From the NCBI GenBank assembly GCA_029959085.1, contig JARWIR010000007.1, forward strand, positions 43,389,137 to 43,453,136: a stretch of DNA of 64,000 nt. Direction: 5' to 3'. A program made the position numbers and the translations under genes. Under the pieces are notes generated by a model. The model ran no database searches, was not told where the DNA came from, and saw only the letters and a program-made list of their open reading frames with translations. Shown piece by piece: positions 10,960-21,408 of this stretch. Within the stretch, counting starts at the first letter, position 1, and each line of letters opens with the position of its first letter. The DNA is from Nemophila menziesii (Eukaryota > Streptophyta > Magnoliopsida > Boraginales > Hydrophyllaceae).

Positions 10960-12103
10960 GCACATGATGGAGTTACCATCGTACTATTAGGTACGTGCAT
11001 CACAATGTCCCATACATAAAAAAATTCTCAAAATTCTCTCATATACACACTACTACAATAATTCATCATACTTGACAAATAGGTCGTGCGACCGACAAGC
11101 ATACGAGCGTATGTTACTATTAACCTGTTAGGGTACATAGTTGCTCAAATGAAATCTCATTCCTTACGTATCTTGTAGTACCACAGACTAACAATATGTT
11201 GTATCATATTACAGTAACTCTGACCCCTTCAAATTTATATCACAACTTCTATGTGAAAAAGAGTTCACTGTCATTTCGTTTATGTGTCTCACTATCATGT
11301 TATAGTCCGTATTGACTTACATGATCGGTTAACCTGCAAGCACACATTTGATACACAATTCTAGTCTTCCCTTTACACTTATATCCTTTTATATTGATTA
11401 GGTTGCTTTCCCAAACATACCCCATTAGACCGAATCACTCATGATCATTGGTAATGTGTTCAAAGTAGCATACACCTAATCAAAATATCAAGATATAGTC
11501 AAAAGTAATAAGGGCACAAATCAAAGGTATCATACAGTGAAGAAACAGGGATCAATTCTTCACTTCCTTTTGGTCGAAAGCACACGTGGTATGACACACG
11601 TGTTATGGTATTATTCATATATCTCCAATTGTATGTCACAATTTTACAAATACCATACAGATATATAATTAGACAAGCCTCGTTGCCTAAGATGAATTCT
11701 TTGATCGATCAACCCTTCTATGAAATCAATCAAGCAACTCATATCTGGCTATTATAGACTAAGTAGATAGTGGGATTGTACTTCGATCATAATATAAGCT
11801 TAACATGGTTTATCCATGTTTATGATCTCATCTTAACACTTAGTTAAGGCGACTATCTTAACTCAAGTTATCTTAAGGGTTCTTCACTACTATGAGTTAG
11901 TCTCATCTTTGCGCACTTCTTATGCCAAAGGCGATTGCCCGTGTGACAGGGCCAATCTCAATCTATAGGACATACATACTTACAAAATCACACGCAATAT
12001 ATATAATACATATCAAACATGATATCATTAAAACAAACAGTTAAATAAACATACTAATGGAAATATATACATGAATGCACATAAACTAGCAATAATTCAT
12101 ACA

Positions 12104-15100
12104 TTATATCTTGCTTAATCCTATAGATCTAACATGATCCATGAATACATCCCTTGGGATAGCTTTTGTGAATGGATCAGCAAGCATATTGCGTGTGGGT
12201 ATATAATGCAAAGTAACATCCTTTTGTGCAATTATATCTCTAACGAAGTTATACTTTATATCAATGTGTTTGGTCTTGCTGTGATATTTTGGATCTTTCA
12301 CATAAGCCATTGCAGCTTGACTATCACAGTATATTGTTATTGGACTCCCACTATCACCAGAGAATCCTAAATGTTCAAAGAACCTTTTTAACCAAACAGC
12401 CTCCTGAACCGCAGCTGAGCAAGCTACAAACTCAGCTTCCATCGTTGACAAAGCTACACAGGTTTGTTTCTTGCTACTCCGTGAGATTGCGCAATTATTT
12501 AGCAAGAATACATAACCTGAAGTGGATTTACGCCCATCTATATCACCAGCCCAATCAGCGTCTGTATATCCCTCTAGGCGTAATCTATCTCCTCGAAAGC
12601 ACAAGGCATGATATTTGGTGCCTTTTAGGTATCTCAATATCCTTTTTACAGCTTTCCAATGCTGTTGTCCCGGGTTCGATTGAAAACGACTAACTAAACC
12701 TACTGCATAACAAATGTCTGGTCTCGTACACATCATAACATACATAAGACTACCAATGGCACTAGAATATGGTACTGTTGACATTTTCTGTTTCTCTTCT
12801 GTAGTACTAGGACACATGTCGAGAGTTAAGTTTATTCCCTTTGCTACAGGAGTGTCAATGGCATTGCACGTAATCATACCAAAGCGCTCAAGTACATTCA
12901 TGATGTAAGGTTCTTGAGATAGAGATAATAGTCTTCTAGACCTATCTCTGTGAATCTTAACACCAAGAATATAATTTGCTTCTCCCATATCTTTCATATC
13001 AAATTGAGAAGCTAGCCACTCCTTGTTAGCTTGAATAAACTCTTTATCATTCCCAGCTAATAGGATGTCATCCACATATATAGATAAAATCATGAAATTT
13101 TTCTTGTAACGTTTAATATAAACACAGTGGTCTTCACTTATCATCTCAAATCCATTTGACGAGATGACTTCATGAAATCTCAAATTCCACTGTCTCGAGG
13201 CTTGCTTAAGACCATAGATTGATTTCAACAATCTACATACTTTATTCTCTTGATCTTTTGCAACGAAACCCGAGGGCTGTTCCATGAAAATTACCTCTTC
13301 TAAATCACCATTTAGAAATGCAGTTTTAACATCCATTTGGTGCAACTCCAGATCGAGATGCGCCACTATAGCTAAAATAAGACGTATTGAGGTAAATCTA
13401 ACAACAGGAGAAAAAGTTTCCTCAAAATCTATTCCTTCCCGTTGAGTATAGCCTTTCGCTACCAAGCGAGCTTTATACCTGTCAATGGAATTGTCAGGTT
13501 TCCTCTTTATTTTGAGAACCCATTTGTTCCCAATTGCTTTACGTCCTTTTGGAAGATCAACCAGTTCCCATACCTGGTTTTTCTTCATCGACTCCATTTC
13601 TTCTTCCATTGCTTTCCTCCATTCATTCTTAGCGAGACATGAGAGTGCTTCATTAACTGTTCGAGGTTCTTCTTCGTCTTGTGGAGTTATCATAAAGACT
13701 TCTCCTTCGATTTCAAATCGGCGACGAGGAACTAAACCTCTAGCACTTCTCTTAAGTTGAGAATCTTGAGAAATAGGATTACTAGATGATGCAATGGTTT
13801 CTTCCGTGTCAAGATTTAGAGGAGTGTCCGTCTCTATTTCTTGAGTATGTGTTACCTCATCAGGCGTCACATTTATTTGCATATCATCTTCCTGAATCTC
13901 ATTTAATTCACATAAAATGGAATTTCTGTCAACCTCGCCTCTGCTAGGAAAATCATTCTCTAAGAATGTAACATCTCGTGACTCAATTTCAGTAAGACCC
14001 CCATCATTATGTTCACCAATAAACACATATCCTTTAGAGTGGTCTGGGTATCTAATAAAGATACACTTCTTACCTCTTGGACCTAACTTCCCATACTTAT
14101 GAGATAGATCATGAACATAGCCTGCCGACCCCCAAGGTCGCAAGTATGACAGATTAGGTTTCCTACCTGTCCATAGTTCATAAGGAGTTGATGGAATAGT
14201 CTTTGTGGGTACTCGGTTAAGTATATAACAGGCGGTTAACAAGGCATCTCCCCAATAAGATATTGGAAGATTTGCTTGTGCCATCATAGATCTAACCATT
14301 TCTAGGAGTGTTCTATTCCTCTTTTCAGCCACACCATTCTTTTGTGGTGTTCTAGGAATTGTAAGTTGCCTTACTATCCCTTTTTCATCACACAGTTCTT
14401 TAAACTGATCAGATAGATATTCACGTCCTCGATCGGTTCTTAGGTTTTTCACCTTCCTCTCTAACTGATTTTCCACTTTATTGATAAATGTCATAAAACA
14501 TTTCAATGCTTCAGATTTGTGAGAAATCAGGTAGACATAACCAAACCTAGTAAAATCATCTATGAAAGTGATGAAATAACGTTCCCCACGTCTAGTTTGA
14601 ACACTCATTGGGCCACAGATGTCTGAATGAATTACTTGTAATGGGTACTCGACTCGTTTAGCCTTTTCAAATGGTTTCCGTTTTGCTTTACCTGCTAGAC
14701 AATTTTCACAAGTTGGCAAGTTGACTTTAGTCAACGAACCCAAAAGGTTCGCCTTAGCCAACAAATTCATACGGTCTTGACCAATATGACCTAATCTAGC
14801 ATGCCATACATTTTCTTCTATATTAGAATTACTAGAAGAAGAAGTATCAATGGAAAAGCAACTACTTAAACAATAACTATTAAACGAGTTATCATCATCT
14901 AGTACAATTAAACCATGCGAAATAAAACCAGAACCATAATACCTAGCATCATAATATATATCTACTTGTTTGTTATGAAAATGCAAATTAAAACCTAATC
15001 CTAGAAGAACAGTGACCGAGACTAAGTTCCGTCGAATATCAGGTGCGTAAAGTACATCATGCAGGTACAAGGTTTGACCACCTCGCAAGTTCAACTTGCA

Positions 15101-16153
15101 AGTGCCAACTCCTTTGACTTCAACCTTATTGTTGTCTCCTACATATATCCACTTTGATCCCTCTGGAATCCGACGGTACTCTACATATGCCTCTCGGTCT
15201 TTGGCTACATGGTCTGTCGCTCCTGAGTCCACAGTCCACAAAGGATTAGAATCAGCAAGCAATACAGTACTGGTAACATAAGTAAAATTACAAGAAGTAA
15301 ATGAAATTGCTACCTTTCTGGGCTCGCTGCACTCGCGAGCGAAGTGACCCATTTTCTCACAGTTAAAGCATTTCATCTTACTCTTGTCTTTCTTCTTACG
15401 GAAACGTTTTCCATTATTGTTACCACCTTTCTTGTTCTTCTTGGAAACATGCTCATTTCCGTTCTTCTTCCCATTGTTCTTGCGCTTATTGCCAGAAACT
15501 TTGTGGGAACTTGACTCAGCAACATAAGCCTGACCCTGAGGCTTAATTGCATCTAGACGTTCATCTTCCAATGTCACATGACGAGCAGCATCATCAAAGG
15601 TTTTGATGTTGTCATTGTGAGTCAAGTTTATCTTCAAATGCTCCCAGTTATTTGGAAGAGATCGGATCACAGCTTGAACCTGTTGTTCATCAGTAAGGTT
15701 ATGACCTGCATTCTTAAGTTCCCTAATCATGTTAGACATCTCTCGGAGATGTTGTTGCATGGTTTGATTAGGCTTCTTCTTGCAAGTGTCAAACTTAATG
15801 GTCAATTGACGCAACTTAGTCACAGTCGTACCCCCATACTTCTCCTTAAGAGCATTCCACATTTCGTGAGCAGTGAGGTATCGTTGACATTCATAGACAA
15901 GATCGTCATTCATGGAGCCTATCAAGATGCCTCTTGCAGTGGAATCTTTCTTTTTCCACTTCTCATAAGCCTCCATGTCCCTTCTGTTTTGAGCTGTGTT
16001 GCCTTCCTCAGGCTGAGCCATGACATTGTTAACAGCCTCAAGAACATCTTGCTCTTCTAGAACATAGTGTATCTTGAGCTTCCAAAGGTTATAGTTCTCA
16101 CCATTCATCTTTTCTCCTTTGTTGAGATCAGCAATGATGGTTTTCGATGCCAT
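12104..16153 (-). CDS. Ty1/copia gag-pol polyprotein (1349 aa)
   Basis: Encodes the single polyprotein of the copia element. I place the start at the ATG for MASKTIIADLNKGEK (16153) because copia gag proteins usually begin there; the frame is open for 17 codons further upstream. Domains in order: gag UBN2-type region (~20-200); CCHC zinc knuckle CFNCEKMGHFAREC (~262); aspartic protease VDSGATDH (~309); pre-integrase HARLGH with a CENC pair (~451-485); integrase with Asp ~511 and Asp ~574 and Glu exactly 35 residues between (DD35E); reverse transcriptase with RYKARLVAKGYTQ and YVDD (~1026); RNase H with YTDADWAGD and TMEAEF. There are no internal stops, the length matches the family, and all catalytic motifs are present. 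Transcription would start in the right-hand LTR. Confidence 0.97.
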   Translation of the reverse strand: MASKTIIADLNKGEKMNGENYNLWKLKIHYVLEEQDVLEAVNNVMAQPEEGNTAQNRRDMEAYEKWKKKDSTARGILIGSMNDDLVYECQRYLTAHEMWNALKEKYGGTTVTKLRQLTIKFDTCKKKPNQTMQQHLREMSNMIRELKNAGHNLTDEQQVQAVIRSLPNNWEHLKINLTHNDNIKTFDDAARHVTLEDERLDAIKPQGQAYVAESSSHKVSGNKRKNNGKKNGNEHVSKKNKKGGNNNGKRFRKKKDKSKMKCFNCEKMGHFARECSEPRKVAISFTSCNFTYVTSTVLLADSNPLWTVDSGATDHVAKDREAYVEYRRIPEGSKWIYVGDNNKVEVKGVGTCKLNLRGGQTLYLHDVLYAPDIRRNLVSVTVLLGLGFNLHFHNKQVDIYYDARYYGSGFISHGLIVLDDDNSFNSYCLSSCFSIDTSSSSNSNIEENVWHARLGHIGQDRMNLLAKANLLGSLTKVNLPTCENCLAGKAKRKPFEKAKRVEYPLQVIHSDICGPMSVQTRRGERYFITFIDDFTRFGYVYLISHKSEALKCFMTFINKVENQLERKVKNLRTDRGREYLSDQFKELCDEKGIVRQLTIPRTPQKNGVAEKRNRTLLEMVRSMMAQANLPISYWGDALLTACYILNRVPTKTIPSTPYELWTGRKPNLSYLRPWGSAGYVHDLSHKYGKLGPRGKKCIFIRYPDHSKGYVFIGEHNDGGLTEIESRDVTFLENDFPSRGEVDRNSILCELNEIQEDDMQINVTPDEVTHTQEIETDTPLNLDTEETIASSSNPISQDSQLKRSARGLVPRRRFEIEGEVFMITPQDEEEPRTVNEALSCLAKNEWRKAMEEEMESMKKNQVWELVDLPKGRKAIGNKWVLKIKRKPDNSIDRYKARLVAKGYTQREGIDFEETFSPVVRFTSIRLILAIVAHLDLELHQMDVKTAFLNGDLEEVIFMEQPSGFVAKDQENKVCRLLKSIYGLKQASRQWNLRFHEVISSNGFEMISEDHCVYIKRYKKNFMILSIYVDDILLAGNDKEFIQANKEWLASQFDMKDMGEANYILGVKIHRDRSRRLLSLSQEPYIMNVLERFGMITCNAIDTPVAKGINLTLDMCPSTTEEKQKMSTVPYSSAIGSLMYVMMCTRPDICYAVGLVSRFQSNPGQQHWKAVKRILRYLKGTKYHALCFRGDRLRLEGYTDADWAGDIDGRKSTSGYVFLLNNCAISRSSKKQTCVALSTMEAEFVACSAAVQEAVWLKRFFEHLGFSGDSGSPITIYCDSQAAMAYVKDPKYHSKTKHIDIKYNFVRDIIAQKDVTLHYIPTRNMLADPFTKAIPRDVFMDHVRSIGLSKI

Positions 16154-16655
16154 TTTCTCTATAAAGTAAGAGATTTCCATTAATATCATACATTTATTTA
16201 ACAACTCTATGCTATTAATGCAAACGGAATGAATAAGAAAGATAACAAAATAAGTGATAAAGAAAGTTCACTATGTTCCCAATCATGAACCACTATATTT
16301 TGTTTGTCTTAACCATTCAATCAATTTCATTAACTGCAAAATTAAGTTCTTCAAGAACTCCCACTTACTCTAACATGAATAGAGCAAAAATGTATGAAAA
16401 CTAAACAACTAATAACATAAAAGCAAATAATCTAGTTGAATTCATACATAAATGAAAAAACATGTTTGGTAAACAAATAACCAAATAAAATTCAAAGACT
16501 AACATTTGAAACGAACTACCAAAATAAACTACCTAGCAAAGAAACTCTAACTTATACATGACAATCATTCGTATCTCGTTTTCAAAGGAATCGATTTTTC
16601 AAAACCCTCTTTTACATAGAGACTTATCGGATCATACTTAGTAGGCGAATTCATC

Positions 16656-17132
16656 TCACAAGGACATTTGAAAAAAACTTGTATGCCTTTTAAAATGATT
16701 CCACATATGAGATTCAGTGAAGGCATATACGACCCAACCATATGTTTTTGATCTCCTATCTACATAATTTTCGGGATTCACATTCCTCCATATATCAAGG
16801 AGATCTTTTCTCAAGTCTTTTGGCAAAGTCCTGAGAAGGGCATCAACCTTGTCATTCTCATTCATGTGATATGCATATTTTATGACACCTTGTATCATAT
16901 CATTTACAATCTTCACGTGTTGTATTAAAGAATGTGATGATTTCATGTTATAATTTCGAAGTGTCATTATTTTGTTTTTGAAATCTTCCCTTTGTCCATC
17001 TGACTCGGGTTCTTTGGCGGTGTAAACCAATTTTGGTTCATTAGTATTCTTTATGTTCTTGTAATCAGTCCTGTAGTTCATCAACAGGTCGCGTCTGAAT
17101 GCACGTAATCCCCGGGACCGTGTAATCACCAT
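16656..17132 (-). CDS. Gag-like ORF in the copia 5' leader (158 aa)
   Basis: This frame lies in the element's leader, between the PBS and the main gag-pol ATG, on the same strand. It starts with a true ATG (17132). Its middle part (about residues 50-115) has the spacing of the UBN2 gag region: a basic segment, then HSLIQHVKIVNDMIQGV, then NDKVDALLRTLPKDL. That parallels the main gag's QQHLREMSNMIRE and QVQAVIRSLPNNW. It has no zinc knuckle and its C-terminus is unlike gag. It could be a duplicated or captured gag N-terminal domain, an accessory protein, or a decayed uORF. Similarity is by eye only. Confidence 0.5.
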   Translation of the reverse strand: MVITRSRGLRAFRRDLLMNYRTDYKNIKNTNEPKLVYTAKEPESDGQREDFKNKIMTLRNYNMKSSHSLIQHVKIVNDMIQGVIKYAYHMNENDKVDALLRTLPKDLRKDLLDIWRNVNPENYVDRRSKTYGWVVYAFTESHMWNHFKRHTSFFQMSL

Positions 17133-17267
17133 TTTCCTCTATAGAAAAATTAAGAACAAAAAATAATTCACCACCTTTTTGAATTAAAATAATACATTTC
17201 TGAAATTTGTTATAAATGAAACATATATTCTTATATGTAACAACTAATTATATAGAAAAAGTGGTTA

Positions 17268-17681
17268 AGTGACTAGTCATTGGTAGGGTTGGCTAGGGTT
17301 CAAACCCCACCTTACATGCAAAACAATTTTACTACTCTAATTTGGTCCGAAAAATATTTAGGTTCAGCCCAAAAAATTATTAAATCTGAAATTAATTACC
17401 GGCCCAAAAATAAATAATAGGTCCGGTTAGATTAATTTGCGGCCCAAACAAAAATAATTAAATGCCGGCCCAAAGAAAAGAATTAATTAATGTCCAATAG
17501 AAAATTAATAAAGCCATGATTAAAACTTAGGCTCTAGGTCCAAAAAATAAATCTTTCTTTTCTAAACTCATTCGACAGAGAGAAGAAAAAAAAAAAGCTT
17601 TCGACAATTTTTTTTTTCATTAATGACATGAATCGCATGAAACACAGAAGAAAGAAGCAAAGAATAATCCAGGTAACAAAC
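17268..17681 (-). other. Copia leader: tRNA-like patch and GGCCCAAA repeats
   Basis: Near 17268-17312 the + strand reads like a tRNA-type promoter remnant (GTGGTTAAGTG ... GGTTCAAACCCC). From about 17365 to 17480 a motif close to TTAATTNCCGGCCCAAA recurs at least four times at ~40-bp spacing. These are within the untranslated leader; function unknown. Confidence 0.4.
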
Positions 17682-17693
17682 GCTCTGATACCA
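17682..17693 (-). other. Copia primer-binding site
   Basis: Minus strand TGGTATCAGAGC, three bases inside the 5' LTR end. It matches the 3' end complement of plant initiator tRNA-Met, the usual copia primer. Confidence 0.95.
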
Positions 17694-17695
17694 AT

Positions 17696-18131
17696 TGTTA
17701 CCTATTAAATTAAAGACTTGAAGGTTTTAGACAAACCTTCTTACGCAGCGGATTGATTTCTGAATTCCTATTTTCTGAATTCTTACTTTCTGATCGTGAA
17801 TTTAATTACAAGAATTAAATTCTTTGTTTTCACCACCTAAGTGTATGAGAATCTTGTTTAAGTGTAATGGAATAAGAGAAGGAATTTTTGCTGAAGAAAT
17901 TGTGTGCTGTGAAGCTGTATTGAAGATGGAGTAGGAGACTCCTATTTATAGAGTCCAGGAAGCGTTGGTTTATTATCTGATAATAAACCACCTTCCCATT
18001 ATCTCCACCCCAAGCACTAAGAAAGTGGGTAAGTTCTTTCAGTTAAACCCAAGTAACTATCTTAGCACGTTCATGTTAACCCATCATGGGTGACATGGAA
18101 ATAAATCTATTAATTTATTTTATTTCTTTCA
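17696..18131 (-). repeat. Copia 5' LTR with promoter
   Basis: 436 bp, partner of 10513-10948. On the minus strand it contains TATAAATAGG (TATA box at about 17943-17950), the likely promoter of the element. Confidence 0.95.
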
Positions 18132-18292
18132 AAAATTCATATTTTTTTATGTATCATGTTCATGTGAAACGAATATGGGAGAAAAAGTTGTATCAACCTT
18201 GAAGACTGAATTATTTTTTTTGATTTTTTTTAATGTATTATAATGTATGATATTAAGATGTTAATTTCTCTTGTATAATAATATATGATATT
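18132..18292 (+). repeat. Right copy of 162-bp direct repeat flanking the copia element
   Basis: Starts directly after the right LTR and ends ATATATGATATT, where left-flank homology stops and new sequence (AAAATGTTTATCG) begins. Partner of 10351-10512. Confidence 0.93.
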
Positions 18293-19454
18293 AAAATGTT
18301 TATCGTAGTTTTGGTGGAAAAGTGGAATAAAGGCAAATATAATGAACATCGTCCCTAATTCTATTTCTAAATTCGTCACACTGCATGTCGTTCCTTTACC
18401 GTGCAATACTACCCACAGCGCCTTACCACATTCAAATTGCATCTTCATCATCAAGCCATCAACTTATTAACTTTTAAATTTATCAATGGTCGCTTTTATA
18501 GTAACTTAATTTCATACTAATTAAATAAATTTTTTTGTTCAAAAACTAATTCAATTAACGGAGTATAATAGAATTAATACTAGTCGTCTAGATTTGTCTA
18601 AAAAAAAGAAATCTATAGCTAGCTAGCTAACTGAAGAATTGGTAAAAAAAAAGGATACCGACGTGCCTTATAAAAAATATGAAAAAAACTCCACTAACAA
18701 CATGGAAAGTCTTGCTAAGCAAATGGGTGAATGTATATAATTGTACATCCATATGTATGTAACAGTGTAATTGGTTCGTATGTGGATAAGACCTTCATCA
18801 CACCATTTATTTTCCACGTATTTGTCACGTCGGATTGAGATCTACAACCCCACCAATTGTCTTATCTAACCCCTTCTATTTGGTGTCAATCTTTCTTTTT
18901 TCCTCGAAAATCTGGTGTAAATCTCACCTTCATTCTTTTAAAACATTTTTAGATCCTATACATAACATCGATCTTCCCTAAAAGATTATCGGGCATTTCT
19001 TTTGGACGATCTTTCCAATGTATTTGAAAAATCTATCTTATACTTAAAATTCGATTGAAATAGGATTCTTTTTAAGATAACTAATAAGGCATACACTTTA
19101 TAAGTGTTTTCTTTAGAAAGAAGATTGTGTAATTTTTAAGAAAGATAATTGTTTGTAGAATTAGACTTTAATATAAATTTAATTTTTATTACATAAGGGT
19201 ATTTAATGATAATATCAAATTGATATCTCATAGTCGATTATTCTTATAAACCGTTGTCATAGTAAATTATGTGTTTGAAATGCGATATGCTTTTAAAAAT
19301 AATTTTCATGATTGTGTTTTACATTTCATATTAGAACAATTCTTGTTCATCAAAAGTATTTGAATATGGTCAATATTAAGGTGTTTCAGTAATTAGATTT
19401 TTATTTAAAAAAAGATGATTCAATAACAATTATAATCTAGTTACTCCTTTAAAG
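18293..19454. other. Gene-free AT-rich stretch
   Basis: No recognisable coding frame, RNA gene or complete transposon. A short GC-richer patch at 18340-18460 has an open minus frame of low quality. Confidence 0.5.
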
Positions 19455-19463
19455 TTTTAATAT

Positions 19464-19935
19464 GGGTAAAGTCCTTCTGAAACCCTTTAATTTTACCCAA
19501 AATGCAGCATGCGTCTTTAATCTTTATTTTTACCCTTTCTCGCCCTTGATTTAAGTTGTTTTTGTCGTCGTTAGCCATTTTTTTATTTTTCTGTCAATTG
19601 ACCGTTAGTCAATGCCACTTGGCACCACGTCACCGCCACATCACCGCCACGTCACTGCCAGTACTCTTCGTCAGCTTCATCTCTAACTTAAATAAAAAAA
19701 ACTTTGAAGGTTTGAATGCTTCAAACTTTCAACAATGTAGAAAAGCTAAAATCGAAACGTCTCAAAATTAATAGTCTTGCGTGGTGGAATTGGACTCATA
19801 ATGCTCACCATATTAATCTGTCTTAATGTTCACTATTAAGCATAAAAAGATAAGTTGAAAGAGAGAAATAATCGTCAATAAAAAAAGGTTCAGATCAAAT
19901 CATGATTTAATCGTCAAGAAAGCTCCAGTTTTTGG
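19464..19935 (+). repeat. MULE left terminal inverted repeat
   Basis: Starts GGGTAAAGTCCTTCTG and ends in AATCGTCAAGAAAGCTCCAG, matching the inverse of the right TIR. It is interrupted by small indels; the GCGTGGTGGAATTGGAC segment around 19780-19830 has no clear partner. Confidence 0.85.
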
Positions 19936-20693
19936 AGCGGTATACAATCGCTCCATTCAAGCTTTAAGCGTTCTGCTTTCTTAGTTTCAAAATACTCTAA
20001 CTGCATACCAAGCTGTGGGTCACGATTATTTAGCAAGACAGATTTGTAATTCACAGCAGCTATACCAACGACTTTGGGTTTAACTACTGTATGTTCTGAA
20101 ACGTGAAGATTCTTTAGAGTGGAAGCTGAATTTTCACATGAAATTTTCACACTCGTATCATACTTTAATTTAGGCATCAACCATTTAGCTTTATCAAGCT
20201 TAGGAGTTGAAAAATCTGATTCAGGAAAACGATCAAGCACCTGGTGTTTTCTAACAGAATCTGTGCTATTCTTAATTAAAGTAACAACTAAATCCCAAAA
20301 CTCAAACGAGCAACAACTGATATTTGCAAAATTATCTAATAAAACCTTTCCATTGCATTTATCTAATGAAGGTGAGCAGTTCAAGCTATTACTACCTTTA
20401 AGAATCATGTTTGGGGCTTGAAATTGCAGAATTATTGCAGAATCAACTTCTTTACTAAATGAGCGACTAAACTGTTTTTTAGGGTTGTCGCTTGAAAGTT
20501 CAGCATATCTGGAATAATCTGAATCCACTGTTGTTGTGTTACCTGAAGTTGTGTCTTCTTCACCAAGAGAGACTGGTACATTAGGAGAATCGAATTTATC
20601 TTCTAGGTTTGAAAGAAATCCATCACTGAAGCCATTTAAAGGTTCTAAAACCTTAGGCGAATCTGAAATTGAAGACCTAAAATGTTTTTGTCT
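19914..20693 (-). CDS. Unidentified ORF inside the MULE (captured gene fragment?)
   Basis: The frame is open from just inside 20694 (upstream TGA at 20694-20696) to a stop at 19914, about 259 codons. No ATG opens it; a GTG occurs at 20528. Composition is that of an ordinary soluble plant protein: serine-rich, acidic N-terminal part (DSPKVLEPLNGFSDGF, LGEEDTTSGN), then KVLLDNFANISCCSFEFWDL and KPKVVGIAAVNYKSVLL. I recognise no domain. The last codons lie in the left TIR, so the C-terminus is element-derived. A second short frame upstream (20698-20850) is offset by one base, suggesting one ancestral frame broken by a one-base indel. This may be captured host coding sequence; the parent is unknown. 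Confidence 0.5.
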   Translation of the reverse strand, partial: RQKHFRSSISDSPKVLEPLNGFSDGFLSNLEDKFDSPNVPVSLGEEDTTSGNTTTVDSDYSRYAELSSDNPKKQFSRSFSKEVDSAIILQFQAPNMILKGSNSLNCSPSLDKCNGKVLLDNFANISCCSFEFWDLVVTLIKNSTDSVRKHQVLDRFPESDFSTPKLDKAKWLMPKLKYDTSVKISCENSASTLKNLHVSEHTVVKPKVVGIAAVNYKSVLLNNRDPQLGMQLEYFETKKAERLKLEWSDCIPLQKLELS

Positions 20694-20697
20694 TCAA

Positions 20698-20850
20698 TCA
20701 AGAGCTGCTTCCCCTCTTCATCAAAAGGCAACGAACATTTTTATTTTTCTTCTTTTTTGAAGTCGTAGCTTTGCCCTTGATTAGATCCGCAAGCCCACAA
20801 GAAGCTTCGTCCAAATGGATTTCACGGTTGATTTTTTTGATTTTACTCAT
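20698..20850 (-). CDS. Short N-terminal ORF inside the MULE (50 aa)
   Basis: ATG at 20850 opens MSKIKKINREIHLDEASCGL, followed by a lysine-rich stretch, and stops at 20698. It lies directly upstream of the 259-codon frame and shifted by one base, so it is probably the original start of the same captured gene. It is not recognised. Confidence 0.4.
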   Translation of the reverse strand: MSKIKKINREIHLDEASCGLADLIKGKATTSKKKKNKNVRCLLMKRGSSS

Positions 20851-20949
20851 TACATCATTCAAGAATCATGATTTAATCAACAAGAAAGCATAGATTTAGT
20901 GTAGAAAAGCTCTAGATTTAGTGTAAATTATGTATATAGATTCCAAAGC

Positions 20950-21408
20950 TCCAGATTTTGGAGCTTTCTTGACGATTAAATCATGATCTGATCTGAACCT
21001 TTTTTTATTGACGATTATTTCCCTCTTTCAACTTATTTTTTTATGCTTAATATTGAAAGTGATTTGGAATTTTCTTGATAGAGGTGTAATAGTGATTTGG
21101 CTATGATGATGTTTTAAGATGTTTTGATTTTAGTTTTCCTCCATTGTTGAAGGTTTGAAGCATTCAAACCTTCAAAGTTTTTTTTAAAGTTAGAGATGAA
21201 GCTGACGAAGAGTACTGGCGATGACGTGGCAGTGATGTGGCACTGGCGTGGTGTCAAGTGGCATTGACTAACGGTTAATTGACAGAAAAATGAAAAAAAG
21301 GTTAACAACGATAAAAATAATTTAGATCAAGGGCGAAAAAGGATAAAAACAAAGATTAGGGGCGAATGCTGTACTTTGGGTAAATTTAAAAGCTTTCCGA
21401 AGATACCC
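20950..21408 (-). repeat. MULE right terminal inverted repeat
   Basis: Inverse partner of 19464-19935. Its outer end reads GGGTATCTTCGGAAAGCTTT on the minus strand. Confidence 0.85.

Larger units (their letters stand above)
10513..18131 (-). mobile_element. Full-length Ty1/copia LTR retrotransposon (7.6 kb)
   Basis: The element is complete: two 436-bp LTRs (TG...CA), a primer-binding site complementary to initiator tRNA-Met, a polypurine tract, and an uninterrupted gag-pol frame in the order expected for copia (protease, integrase, RT, RNase H). The LTRs differ at about 11 of 436 positions (~97.5% identical), so insertion was fairly recent but not fresh. There are two unusual points. The 5' leader between PBS and gag (about 1.5 kb) carries an extra 158-codon gag-like ORF. 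The flanks are a ~162-bp direct repeat instead of a 5-bp TSD. The polyprotein resembles the TNT1-94 type. The element may be autonomous; activity cannot be judged from sequence. Confidence 0.95.
19464..21408. mobile_element. Mutator-like element with long TIRs and captured-looking ORF (Pack-MULE-like)
   Basis: The 9-bp sequence TTTTAATAT flanks the element exactly (19455-19463 and 21409-21417), the target-site duplication length of Mutator. The ends are long inverted repeats of about 460-480 bp: 19464-~19935 mirrors ~20950-21408, including GTCAATTGACCGTTAGTCAA against its inverse and CGTCAGCTTCATCTCTAACTT against its inverse. The ~1-kb interior has no transposase but holds a gene-like open frame on the minus strand. 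Long TIRs, a 9-bp TSD and non-transposase coding content together are the definition of a Pack-MULE. The TIRs have diverged somewhat, so it is not a very recent insertion. Confidence 0.92.

Noticed and set aside
12134..16060. Plus-strand frames inside the copia element
   Set aside because: Antisense shadows of the 1349-aa polyprotein; none has codon or motif support.
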